From positions 868,001 through 932,000 of the forward strand of contig OZ244776.1 in the NCBI GenBank assembly GCA_965219515.1: 64,000 nt of DNA, given 5' to 3'. The number at the start of each line of letters is the position of its first letter. Position 1 is the first letter of the stretch. The translations under genes and the position numbers were made by a program. Below are positions 35,459 through 44,124 of this stretch, one piece after another. The notes beneath the pieces were generated by a model, which saw nothing but the letters and a program-made list of their open reading frames with translations, was not told the DNA's origin and did no database searches. Source of the DNA: Ilyomonas sp965219515 (GTDB taxonomy: Bacteria > Bacteroidota > Bacteroidia > Chitinophagales > Chitinophagaceae).

Positions 35459-35806
35459 TTACATCTCAAATATTAATTGCTCATCCCGTTCTTCAACGGG
35501 TATCTGGCGAATAAAATTATCATATCCTCCTTCATCATCGTGCGATGAATACATGCCATACGCATCCATACTATAACCGATAAGTCCGTCATTTGCTTCA
35601 ATCAGATAAATGATGCTGGAATCGCTCGGGTCGGAATCACCTTCAAAACGATATGTTTTAATAATTTTTAAATTTTCTGGCTGGTAAAATTTGCCTTTAC
35701 CGGCCGTGAATCCCTTATCGGTCCAGTTAAATTCGTTGTCCATTTTTTTCAGACGCAGCTTTTCGAGTATTACCGAAGAACTTGTCATTTCGCCAGGCTT
35801 GAACAT
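35459..35806 (-). CDS. Conserved hypothetical acidic protein
   Basis: A 115-residue soluble protein with no signal peptide. It is acidic and has strand-rich segments such as LKIIKTYRFEGDSDPSDSSI and IYLIEANDGLIGYSMDAYGM, ending PVEERDEQLIFE. I recall closely related proteins in Chitinophagaceae without known function. It is monocistronic: a hairpin follows it and about 260 bases of AT-rich DNA precede it. Confidence 0.75.
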   Translation of the reverse strand: MFKPGEMTSSSVILEKLRLKKMDNEFNWTDKGFTAGKGKFYQPENLKIIKTYRFEGDSDPSDSSIIYLIEANDGLIGYSMDAYGMYSSHDDEGGYDNFIRQIPVEERDEQLIFEM

Positions 35807-36070
35807 AAGTTTACAATTTAGATGTATGCAATTTCAAATTTTATACCTACAAATTGACTATTCATTTTAAAACGAAAAGGAAGTACAAAATTTAATTGTT
35901 TATTATCAAATTAGTATTAAATTTGGTGCAGATTTAGTTGTATAAAATTCTTTCGCTTTCCGCTACGTTCATAGCTTTTATCTCAATATTATGTAAGTCT
36001 GATTAACAGGATATAGATTATTTTTTTGCGGAACCTCTAACATTGCAAAACACTTAAAACCGTATATATC

Positions 36071-36574
36071 ATGAATCCACTTATCCAGTCTAAAAAGACA
36101 AATAGACAAACTTCAGTAGTTGTAGGTAAAATTCGCAATTTGGTTGTAACACTGCAAAATGCAAACAAAGCCTTCAAATTACTGGCAGGGCGATGCGGCG
36201 ACAGAAAGGCGCAAATGCTGGTCTTTGGAATGGCAACCGAATCGTTTCAGTTTTACAAAGAATTGTCGCTTCACATGCAGGTATTGAAAGGAGAACCGGA
36301 ATTTAATGAAACCATTTTTACAGAATATCAATACGATAACGACAATTCGGAAGATGCAAAACGCGGAAGCATGGATAAAATGCTGGAAGATTGCGTAAGT
36401 ATTGAAAAGGGTCTCATCAGCGAATTTAGAAAATTGTTGAATGACCATTTAATTGCAGGCGATCTTCGTAAAATGCTGCAGCAACAACTTAACGGTTTCT
36501 TATATGCCTTTGCCAAAATAAAAATGTTGAGCAACCTTCATGTAAGTTCTGATAATTATGTAAATATCTGGTAG
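36071..36574 (+). CDS. Ferritin-like four-helix protein (DUF2383-like)
   Basis: A 167-residue, almost entirely helical protein that fits the PA2169/DUF2383 ferritin-like four-helix bundle. Helices run at about 20-45 (KIRNLVVTLQNANKAFKLLA), 50-75 (AQMLVFGMATESFQFYKELS), 100-125 and 130-160. A Glu-rich ferroxidase site is not evident, so iron binding is doubtful. The family is often stress-associated. A Rho-independent terminator follows 20 nt after the stop. A T-rich TATTTTTTTG box at about 36019-36028 could be the -7 element with one extra base. Confidence 0.7.
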   Translation: MNPLIQSKKTNRQTSVVVGKIRNLVVTLQNANKAFKLLAGRCGDRKAQMLVFGMATESFQFYKELSLHMQVLKGEPEFNETIFTEYQYDNDNSEDAKRGSMDKMLEDCVSIEKGLISEFRKLLNDHLIAGDLRKMLQQQLNGFLYAFAKIKMLSNLHVSSDNYVNIW

Positions 36575-36593
36575 AATAAATTATATATCAACA

Positions 36594-36624
36594 ACGCCGG
36601 AACATTGTTTGTTCCGGCGTTTTT
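36594..36624 (+). terminator. Rho-independent terminator
   Basis: ACGCCGGAACA (36594-36604) pairs with TGTTCCGGCGT (36610-36620), followed by a T run, just after the DUF2383-like gene. Confidence 0.88.
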
Positions 36625-36704
36625 ATTTCCCTTCATTCACACAAACCGCTGCTTTATACTTATGACAGACTGTTTCTTACCTTGCAGACTTTTAAAAAAA
36701 TGCC

Positions 36705-38228
36705 ATGTCAGATTATCTTCAACAATTAAACATACAACAACGTAATAAAGGAAATTCTACCGGCAGCGAATGGTGTAACGGAAAAGATAACATTGATTCT
36801 TATTCACCGGTTGACGGAATGAAAATCGGCAGCGTAGAAACGGCTGATGAAAATACGTATCAGAAAATCGTAGAGACAGCGCAGAAAGCATTTTTAGAAT
36901 GGCGTGCTTTTCCTGCGCCAAAACGCGGAGACATAATAAGACAGATTGGCGAAGCATTGCGAAAAAACAAAGATGATCTTGGTAAACTGGTAAGCTACGA
37001 AATGGGTAAAAGTTTGCAGGAAGGGTTAGGCGAAGTGCAGGAAATGATAGACATCTGCGATTTTGCCGTCGGGCTTTCGAGGCAGCTTTACGGACTTTCT
37101 ATGCACAGCGAACGCGCGCATCATCGTTTGTACGAGCAATGGCATCCGCTTGGCATTGTTGGTATTATATCGGCCTTTAATTTTCCTGTTGCCGTGTGGA
37201 GCTGGAATGCTGCGCTGGCGTGGGTTTGCGGCAATGTTTGCATTTGGAAGCCAAGCGAAAAAACACCTTTGTGCTCGGTTGCCTGTCAACAGATTGTAGC
37301 GGATGTATTTCGCAGAAACAATGTACCGGAAGGAGTAAGCTGTTTGTTGCAGGGTGATAAAACCATTGGTGAATGGTTGTGCAGCGATGTTCGCATTGCT
37401 TTAATTTCAGCTACGGGTTCTACCAGAATGGGCAAAGCCGTTGGTGCTTCGGTAGCGGCACGGTTGGGTAAAACCATTTTGGAACTCGGCGGTAACAATG
37501 CCGTTATCATTTCCGAACATGCAGATCTGAATATGTCGTTAATCGGCTGTGTGTTTGGCGCGGTGGGTACAGCAGGGCAGCGATGTACAACCACAAGGCG
37601 GCTTATTATTCATTCTTCTCAATATAACAGCTTTACAGAAAAACTGGTAAAGGCATACAGGCAGTTAAGAATAGGAAATCCGTTACATAGCGAAAATCAT
37701 GTAGGACCACTGATAGACAAACACGCGGTAAGTCATTATTTATCTGCCATAGAACAATGCAGGCAACAGGGCGGTCATTTTGTGGTGGAAGGCGGCGTGT
37801 TGAAAGGTAAAGAATATGAAAGCGGATGTTATGTAAAACCCTGCATTGCCGAAGTAAAGAACGATTGGCCGATTGTTCAGCACGAAACGTTTGCACCGAT
37901 TTTATATCTTTTACAATACGATACCATAGAAGAAGCCATCGCTTTGCAAAACGGCGTTCCGCAGGGGTTAAGCTCTGCGATGATGACGCTGAATCTGCGC
38001 GAAGCCGAACAATTTTTATCTTATCGCGGCAGCGATTGCGGAATTGCCAATGTAAATGTAGGAACCAGCGGTGCGGAAATCGGTGGCGCATTTGGCGGTG
38101 AAAAAGAAACCGGCGGCGGCAGGGAAAGCGGCTCCGATGCCTGGAAAGCGTATATGCGAAGACAAACCAACACTATCAACTGGGGCGCTGATCTGCCGCT
38201 GGCGCAAGGCATTCAGTTTCATTTGTAA
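36705..38228 (+). CDS. ALDH7-type aldehyde dehydrogenase
   Basis: This is a 507-residue NAD(P)-dependent aldehyde dehydrogenase resembling antiquitin/alpha-aminoadipic semialdehyde dehydrogenase (ALDH7A1). The catalytic residues are Cys294 in GTAGQRCTTTRR, general base Glu260 in ILELGGNN, and Asn159 in ISAFNFPVAVW. The Rossmann segment is SATGSTRMGKAVG. In bacteria this family acts in lysine catabolism or betaine-aldehyde-like detoxification. No lysine-degradation gene is nearby, so the substrate is inferred from family only. The gene is convergent with pdxJ. Confidence 0.9.
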   Translation: MSDYLQQLNIQQRNKGNSTGSEWCNGKDNIDSYSPVDGMKIGSVETADENTYQKIVETAQKAFLEWRAFPAPKRGDIIRQIGEALRKNKDDLGKLVSYEMGKSLQEGLGEVQEMIDICDFAVGLSRQLYGLSMHSERAHHRLYEQWHPLGIVGIISAFNFPVAVWSWNAALAWVCGNVCIWKPSEKTPLCSVACQQIVADVFRRNNVPEGVSCLLQGDKTIGEWLCSDVRIALISATGSTRMGKAVGASVAARLGKTILELGGNNAVIISEHADLNMSLIGCVFGAVGTAGQRCTTTRRLIIHSSQYNSFTEKLVKAYRQLRIGNPLHSENHVGPLIDKHAVSHYLSAIEQCRQQGGHFVVEGGVLKGKEYESGCYVKPCIAEVKNDWPIVQHETFAPILYLLQYDTIEEAIALQNGVPQGLSSAMMTLNLREAEQFLSYRGSDCGIANVNVGTSGAEIGGAFGGEKETGGGRESGSDAWKAYMRRQTNTINWGADLPLAQGIQFHL

Positions 38229-38272
38229 TAAGAAAGATTTAGCTGAGCAGAAAATCATTTTGCGTTGACTCT

Positions 38273-38992
38273 TTACTCCGTTAGTTGCCGCTTATACATC
38301 TGTATGGCGTTTTCAAAACCAAGATAAAGAGCATCGCTAATCAGCGCATGACCAATCGAAACTTCATCGAGCCAGGGAATCTGCTGTTTAAAATATTTCA
38401 GGTTTTGTAAATCGAGATCATGACCTGCGTTTACACCCAAACCCAATTCCCTGGCTTTGCCTGCCGCCGAAATATATGGCGCAACGGCATCTTTTTTATT
38501 TACTTCAAATCCGGTTGCGTAACCTTCCGTATAAAGTTCTATCCGATCTGTTCCTGTTGCAGCCGCGCCTTCTATCATTTCTGTTACCGGATCAACAAAA
38601 ATGCTTACCCGAATGCCTGCCTCTTTGAATACGGCAATCATTCCGGTTAAATAATCTTTATTTTCAATCGTGTTCCAGCCATGATTGCTGGTGATCTGAC
38701 CGGAAGCATCGGGCACCAATGTTACCTGCTGCGGCTTTACTTCCAACACAAGATCTACAAAACGCGGTTCTCTGCAATTGCCTTCAATATTTAATTCGGT
38801 TTTTATAATTTGTTTCATGGCTCTCACGTCGTTGTAGCGAATGTGTCTTTCGTCGGGCCGCGGATGAACGGTTATGCCATCGGCGCCAAACAGTTGCGCA
38901 TCAATGGCAGCTTTTACCACATCAGGATTATTTCCGCCGCGACTGTTGCGAAGCGTTGCTATTTTATTAATGTTTACGCTGAGTTTTGTCAT
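38273..38992 (-). CDS. pdxJ: Pyridoxine 5'-phosphate synthase
   Basis: PdxJ condenses 1-deoxyxylulose 5-phosphate with 3-amino-2-oxopropyl phosphate to give pyridoxine 5'-phosphate. The 239-residue TIM barrel starts LSVNINKIATLRNSRGGNNP. It contains DGITVHPRPDERHIRYNDV, LNIEGNCREPRF with the catalytic Glu, VTLVPDASGQ and GLGVNAGHDLDLQNL, matching the family throughout. pdxA is not in the window. A DUF1810 gene lies 39 nt upstream on the same strand. Confidence 0.95.
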   Translation of the reverse strand: MTKLSVNINKIATLRNSRGGNNPDVVKAAIDAQLFGADGITVHPRPDERHIRYNDVRAMKQIIKTELNIEGNCREPRFVDLVLEVKPQQVTLVPDASGQITSNHGWNTIENKDYLTGMIAVFKEAGIRVSIFVDPVTEMIEGAAATGTDRIELYTEGYATGFEVNKKDAVAPYISAAGKARELGLGVNAGHDLDLQNLKYFKQQIPWLDEVSIGHALISDALYLGFENAIQMYKRQLTE

Positions 38993-39031
38993 AATACAAA
39001 TGGCTGCAAAAATGATACAACTATAATTGTT

Positions 39032-39460
39032 TTACAATGATGTTATAATTCGTAACGTAGTATCATCCGTTACTCCGTTAAAAAACTTTCTCAAAACATC
39101 TTCAAATACCGGATCGGCATCAGGCAGCGATGCAAAAAGCGTCATGCAAGATTTTAGTTTCATGTCATCCGGGCTTCCGAAAATTGCATTGGCATTATCA
39201 TTCTCAAGTTGAAGCAATTGTTTACAAATTGCAATGAGCCGGCTGCCCAGGAGCGGGTGTTGCATAAAAACCATCGCTTCTTCTTTATTTTTAATTGCAT
39301 AAAAATTTGATGTCCGGCTAAAGCCAAGCCCGTGTATTTGCGGAAAAATATACCACATCCAATGACTGCGCTTTCTGCCTGCTTTTATTTCTGACAATGC
39401 TATGGCGTAATCTTTTTTCTGCGCATCGAGAAACCGTTTCAAATCATTTTCCTTATTCAT
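39032..39460 (-). CDS. DUF1810 family protein
   Basis: A 142-residue soluble protein of the DUF1810 family. It has the characteristic N-terminal segment DLKRFLDAQKKDYAIALSEI, then SHWMWYIFPQIHGLGFS, and HPLLGSRLIAICKQLLQ with IFGSPDDMKLKSCMTLFA. Function is unknown for the family. It precedes pdxJ by 39 nt and could share its transcript, but no functional link is suggested. Confidence 0.88.
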   Translation of the reverse strand: MNKENDLKRFLDAQKKDYAIALSEIKAGRKRSHWMWYIFPQIHGLGFSRTSNFYAIKNKEEAMVFMQHPLLGSRLIAICKQLLQLENDNANAIFGSPDDMKLKSCMTLFASLPDADPVFEDVLRKFFNGVTDDTTLRIITSL

Positions 39461-39637
39461 GCTTCAAATTTCATTTATAAATGCAAAAACAGCTTTTTAT
39501 TCTTAGCATTTTAAAAAATGATGAATCGTTTAGCATCTGTCTCTTTTTTAAATGATTGAAAAACAAAAACATACAACTCGTAATAATGTTTATGGCATGT
39601 TTTTTAACCGGTTCAATACAAAACCATTTTAAAAAGT

Positions 39638-40789
39638 ATGAATCAAAAAGCAAAAAGCTTTCGCTTAACCAAAACCTGGAAAATTGTTGCCGCAGTTGTG
39701 CTGCTTCTTATCATTTTCCGGCTGTTCTTACCCTACCTCGTATTACGCTATTGCAACAAATCGCTCGCCGAAATGAAAGGATATTATGGTCATATTCAGG
39801 ATGTAGATATTTCGTTGTACCGCGGCGCTTACCAGATAAATGATATGTATATAAATAAAGCAGATTCCGCATCGGATAAACAAACGCCTTTTTTCAAGGT
39901 TGATAATGTGGATTTGTCTGTGGAATGGAAAGCCTTGCTGCACGGCGCGTTGGATGGCGAACTGATACTTCGGTCTCCAAAACTGATTTTTACCAAAGAC
40001 AAAACGGAAATTGGTGATGTAAAAAAAGACACCGGCGATTTTCGTAAAGTAATTAAAGACTTTATGCCGTTGAAAATAAATCGCTTTGAAATTGATAATG
40101 GCAGCATTCATTATGTAGATGCAGGCGCAATGCCAAAGGTGGATATATCTCTTGAAAATACGTATGTGCTGGCGCAAAATTTAAAGAATGTGGAAGATAA
40201 CAAAACGGCGCTTCCTTCGCCTGTTATTGCAAGAGCCAATGTGTATGGCGGCACATTGTCTTTAAATATGAAAATGGATGCGCTGGCAAAACAAACCAAG
40301 TTTGATTTGAATGCAGAAATAAAAAATATAAACCTCGTAAAGCTGAACAGCTTTTTACAAGCCTACGGAGGCTTTGATGTAAATAAGGGAACATTCGGAC
40401 TTTATACTGAGTTTGCGGCAAAAGACGGAAGCTATAAAGGCTATGTAAAACCCATTATTAAAGATCTTGACGTTGTTGGACCAGAAGACAGACACGATAA
40501 ATTTTTTCAGAAAGTATGGGAAGTGATTGTTGGCGGCGCGGGCACCATTTTAAAAAATCCGAAAAAAGATCAGATTGCATCCAAAGTTCCCATTCAGGGT
40601 GAATTTGGCAAGTCGAGCACCAATGTGATTGAAGCCGTTTGGGAAGTTCTTAAAAACGCTTTTATACAAGCTCTTATTCCAAGCGTGGATAATCAGATTA
40701 ACTTAAACTCCGTTGACAAAGATGATGGCGATCATAAAACATTATTGCAAAAAGTGTTTGGCGGCGGAAAGAAAAAAAAGAAAAAATAA
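39638..40789 (+). CDS. DUF748/AsmA-like envelope protein
   Basis: A 383-residue protein with an N-terminal membrane anchor (about 10-31, KIVAAVVLLLIIFRLFLPYL). A long beta-rich region follows, with repeated motifs such as GHIQDVDISLYRGAYQINDM, LKINRFEIDNGSIHYVDAGA and AEIKNINLVKLNSFLQAYGG, typical of DUF748/AsmA-like proteins. The chain should lie in the periplasm and may help lipid or outer-membrane transport. The C terminus is GGGKKKKKK, an unusual basic tail. It stands alone on the plus strand. Confidence 0.82.
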   Translation: MNQKAKSFRLTKTWKIVAAVVLLLIIFRLFLPYLVLRYCNKSLAEMKGYYGHIQDVDISLYRGAYQINDMYINKADSASDKQTPFFKVDNVDLSVEWKALLHGALDGELILRSPKLIFTKDKTEIGDVKKDTGDFRKVIKDFMPLKINRFEIDNGSIHYVDAGAMPKVDISLENTYVLAQNLKNVEDNKTALPSPVIARANVYGGTLSLNMKMDALAKQTKFDLNAEIKNINLVKLNSFLQAYGGFDVNKGTFGLYTEFAAKDGSYKGYVKPIIKDLDVVGPEDRHDKFFQKVWEVIVGGAGTILKNPKKDQIASKVPIQGEFGKSSTNVIEAVWEVLKNAFIQALIPSVDNQINLNSVDKDDGDHKTLLQKVFGGGKKKKKK

Positions 40790-41018
40790 AATAGTTTCAC
40801 AAAAATGATTTCAAACCTAACGATTCAGAAGATTTTTATAAACCAATGTATCTAAAAATGATTTTTGAATCTTTGGTTCTTTATCAGTTTTTAGTTTCTG
40901 TTACCAAAAATTTAATCAGACTTCTTCGTTTTTGATTTTTATACCTGATGACAGGAAAACTTCTTTACCAACAATTGTTTTCAGAAAATTAGTATTCTTG
41001 ACTGCAAATTATAAACTC

Positions 41019-41572
41019 ATGAAAATCTTGCTTATTCTTTTATTTTTTTTTTGGACAATATCAACGTTTGGACAAACCAATTTAACAAGACAAAAAGGAA
41101 ATTATTTTAAAACAACTTCCGGTGATTATTTTAAAAAAGTAATTAAGCCGTGGAAATACCAATACACTCAGACACAGATCAACAATGCAGGCGATTCTGT
41201 AAAAAAATCGGACAAATTATTTTCTGGAGAAGTGAAGCGATTTATGACGAAGTTTCAAAAGAATATTGGAAGCCTGACATTAGCTATGACATTTATTTTG
41301 CCTCAGACTCTACATATGTAATTGCCTTAGCTAATAAAATAAAGTTAGTTTCAAGTTGCGACTCGATAAACACTGGCGGAGACATTTTGTTGATAGGACA
41401 CTTTATTTTAATCAGTCCATCTTTTTGTGTCAATTGTGCTTCTTCATCGAATGTTGACTACTGCAGAAAAATTATCAAACGTGTATTCGAATCTGTTTCC
41501 AATAAGGATACTTATGACTGGAATATAATTCTCAGGCAGTTAAAAATTGACAAAGCCGATTTAAAGAATTAA
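41019..41572 (+). pseudogene. Exported protein gene split by an A7 tract
   Basis: Frame one starts MKILLILLFFFWTISTFGQ, a signal peptide, and runs to NNAGDSVKK at the seven-A tract 41201-41207. It then enters noisy sequence and stops at 41321. The -1 frame beyond the tract is open to 41572 and looks protein-like (EAIYDEVSKEYWKPDISYD, SFCVNCASSSNVDYCRKI). One extra A, or a -1 slip on GTA-AAA-AAA, joins them into about 184 residues: exported, with several cysteines. This could be a true frameshift, a homopolymer sequencing error, or a programmed slippage site. No family is recognised. Confidence 0.6.
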
Positions 41573-41765
41573 TCGGCAGCCAACAAGTGGTTTTCAGTTA
41601 TACCGGCTGACTTTTCTTACTTGATCAGTAATTCTCTTATCAGTTTTTTTTCGGCTTGATGTTATGAATCCGGCGACAGTTCTCATCTTCATATTTTAAT
41701 TTATCAATCGCTTTTGATTCGTCTAACATAACAAGAAACTTATTCAAAGCAGAAAACTAACATAC

Positions 41766-43763
41766 TTATTTCTGCACCATATTGCTTTCTGTCATCAGAT
41801 ATTTATCAAACCATGTAAAATACCGTTCATATCTGTCCTTAATAAAGCCCGGCTGCGTAAAGCCATGAAACTGGTTGGGATAAATAAGCAGTTCGGTAGG
41901 CACGTCAAGTGTGCGCAAAGCCTGATACATTTGCTCACTGCCGGCGGCAGGCACATTAAAGTCTTTCTCACCCACCATAAATTGCGTGGGCGTAGCAATG
42001 CGGTCGGCGTGTAAAAAAGGGTAGGAGAGTTTCAGATATTTATCAATCGTACTGTCTTTCCATGGCAATCCTATTTCATTTACATATTGATTGATATACT
42101 GATCTACGCCAAACAGCGACAGCGGCGCAGCCACGCCCGCACCGCTGCTGGCGGCTTTAAAACGTTTGGTAGAAGCAATTACATAATCGGTTAAGATGCC
42201 GCCATAACTCCAGCCTGACATAGCCATTCGCCCGGAATCTATAATGCCTTTGGAGATTAAATAATCTGCCGCACCTAAAATGTCTGTTACTTCTTTGTTG
42301 CCCCAGTCTCCCGAAATAGCTCTTGAATAAGCAATGCCTTTTCCGTTGCTGCCACGGTAATTTACACCAACAACGGCGTAGCCATGCGCCGCAAACATTT
42401 GTCTTGTCATATCCCAGCCCAACTCATCCTGCGAGGTAGGACCGCCATGAATGTAAAAGATAACGGGCAGAGGCATGGTGTCTTTACCCGGCGGATAATA
42501 AATAATGCCGGACACTTTTGTTCCGTCATTGCTGGTTGAAATAAATTTTTCTCCCTGTGCGATAGAAAGCGAATCGGTAAACTTGTTTTGTATGGTTGTC
42601 AACCGCTGCACATTGCCTTTTTCTATCGTGTACAATTCAGTTGGCAACTGCATGGTGCTCATAGCAGCCAGCCAGTTGCCGTCTTTTACCGGCTCTAAAT
42701 AGGTGAACGATTTATCTCCGCCTGCCAGTTTTGTCATAGCGCCTGTAGCAGGATTAAACAAAGCGATATAGCGTTGCATATCATCTGAAACAAGAGCAGC
42801 GACACTTTTCCCGTCTTCACTCCAATGTTGACCTGAAACCGGTCTGTCTAAAGCAGCCGACAACAGTTTCGGTTCGCCGCCGCCGGCCGGAATTACACAC
42901 AAACCGCTTTCATCATACATTTCATACACGGCATCAGAGGTTGTTCGCAGATAAGAAATCCATTTACCGTCGGGGCTCCATTCGGGATTATTATCGCTGC
43001 CTGTCCAGGTAGTTAATTGTCTTGGCACGGAACCTTCGGCTGTATCAACAATCCAGATATCGCTGTTCTCGTTGCGGTCAACTTCTTTGGTATGATTGCT
43101 CACAAAAGCAATCTGCGCACCATTGGGATTCCATGCAAAATCGCTTTCTTCATAAATGCCGGCTGTAAGCGGGTGCATCGTTTTAGAAGCAATGTTAAAA
43201 AGGTATAAATGCGTGCGCGACGTATCGTATTGATAGCCGCTTACATCTTTCTTAAACGTAAACCGGTTGATGATGTATGGTTTCGGCGGTTTGTTCTTCG
43301 CCGTATCTTCAGCGTCCTGCATGGCAAGGCAAAGCTTATTGCCGTCAGGGCTCCATTCGTAGCCCTCCAGACTGCCTTTCGTATGAGTTAACTGTATGCC
43401 TTCGCCACCTCTTCGGTCAAGCAAAAAAACCTGGCTTTTACTGCCGTTGCGGTTTGCCATAAAGGATATGTATTTGCCATCCGGACTCCAGCGCGGCGAG
43501 CTTTCGTTATCCGGACTATTGGTAAGCTGTACGTTTTCTTTGCCGTCGCGGCTTGTCATCCAGATGTCGCTGTTGCGTTTGTCTTTTGCCGAATCAATAG
43601 TTGTAATGGTATAAACAATCCATTTGCCATCGGGCGAAACATGAGCATCGTTTATTGACTGCAAACGATATATATCGCCGGGTTTCATGGCGCGTTTCAC
43701 GGGCTGGGCAATGGCAGATAAAAACAGGCATAAGAAAATTAAAAGCAGGTGAAGTTTTTTCAT
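41766..43763 (-). CDS. S9-family prolyl oligopeptidase-like peptidase
   Basis: A 665-residue exported serine peptidase. The signal peptide is residues 1-19. Residues about 25-400 form a TolB/DPP-like beta-propeller with repeated blades such as SPDGKWIVYTITT, SPRWSPDGKYISFMANR and PEWSPDGKWISYLRTT. The C-terminal alpha/beta-hydrolase domain has nucleophile Ser in SGWSYGGI, Asp in MVGEKDFNVP and His in PNQFHGF. Family members are acyl-peptide hydrolases and dipeptidyl peptidases acting on small peptides in the periplasm. It is monocistronic on the minus strand. Confidence 0.92.
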   Translation of the reverse strand: MKKLHLLLIFLCLFLSAIAQPVKRAMKPGDIYRLQSINDAHVSPDGKWIVYTITTIDSAKDKRNSDIWMTSRDGKENVQLTNSPDNESSPRWSPDGKYISFMANRNGSKSQVFLLDRRGGEGIQLTHTKGSLEGYEWSPDGNKLCLAMQDAEDTAKNKPPKPYIINRFTFKKDVSGYQYDTSRTHLYLFNIASKTMHPLTAGIYEESDFAWNPNGAQIAFVSNHTKEVDRNENSDIWIVDTAEGSVPRQLTTWTGSDNNPEWSPDGKWISYLRTTSDAVYEMYDESGLCVIPAGGGEPKLLSAALDRPVSGQHWSEDGKSVAALVSDDMQRYIALFNPATGAMTKLAGGDKSFTYLEPVKDGNWLAAMSTMQLPTELYTIEKGNVQRLTTIQNKFTDSLSIAQGEKFISTSNDGTKVSGIIYYPPGKDTMPLPVIFYIHGGPTSQDELGWDMTRQMFAAHGYAVVGVNYRGSNGKGIAYSRAISGDWGNKEVTDILGAADYLISKGIIDSGRMAMSGWSYGGILTDYVIASTKRFKAASSGAGVAAPLSLFGVDQYINQYVNEIGLPWKDSTIDKYLKLSYPFLHADRIATPTQFMVGEKDFNVPAAGSEQMYQALRTLDVPTELLIYPNQFHGFTQPGFIKDRYERYFTWFDKYLMTESNMVQK

Positions 43764-44124
43764 GGTTGTGAATGTGATTGCTTTATGATTTTAAAAAACA
43801 CAATTTGCAATGTAACCGCTTTGCATGATTCTAATTGGTTTATTCTGAAAATTCTCTCTGTTTATTTTTTATCCTTTAACCGGATTCATTGTATTGTTCT
43901 CAATGTCGTTTTTGTAAAATTATAAAAAAGGATTTTGGTTATTAAGCCGTAATACCACCGTACAATAGTTGTACGATAACGAACACCTGATAAAGTAAGA
44001 ATCGCTACAACCTTCTCTGGCAGAAGCTTTCAGCCGTTGGCATATCCGTTGATAATTCGTAACCTGGTATGGTTAATAAAATAATACTGACCACTTACCA
44101 AATCACGACTCAAACATCATCATT
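43764..44124. other. Intergenic between S9 peptidase and FtsX-like permease
   Basis: The 361-bp divergent region holds a 7-bp perfect inverted repeat (43959-43975), but no open frame or RNA signature. Promoters for both flanking genes should be here. Confidence 0.6.
43959..43975. promoter_or_regulatory. Palindrome, possible operator
   Basis: CGTACAA-TAG-TTGTACG is a perfect 7-bp inverted repeat with a 3-bp spacer, the layout of a dimeric repressor site. It lies 150 bases before the permease ATG and 195 bases before the peptidase start. Confidence 0.35.

Noticed and set aside
41640..41729. Minus-strand 29-codon frame (start ATG at 41729) just downstream of the S9 peptidase.
   Set aside because: It looks peptide-like and charged, but is very short, has no known motif, and no supporting promoter or conservation can be shown.
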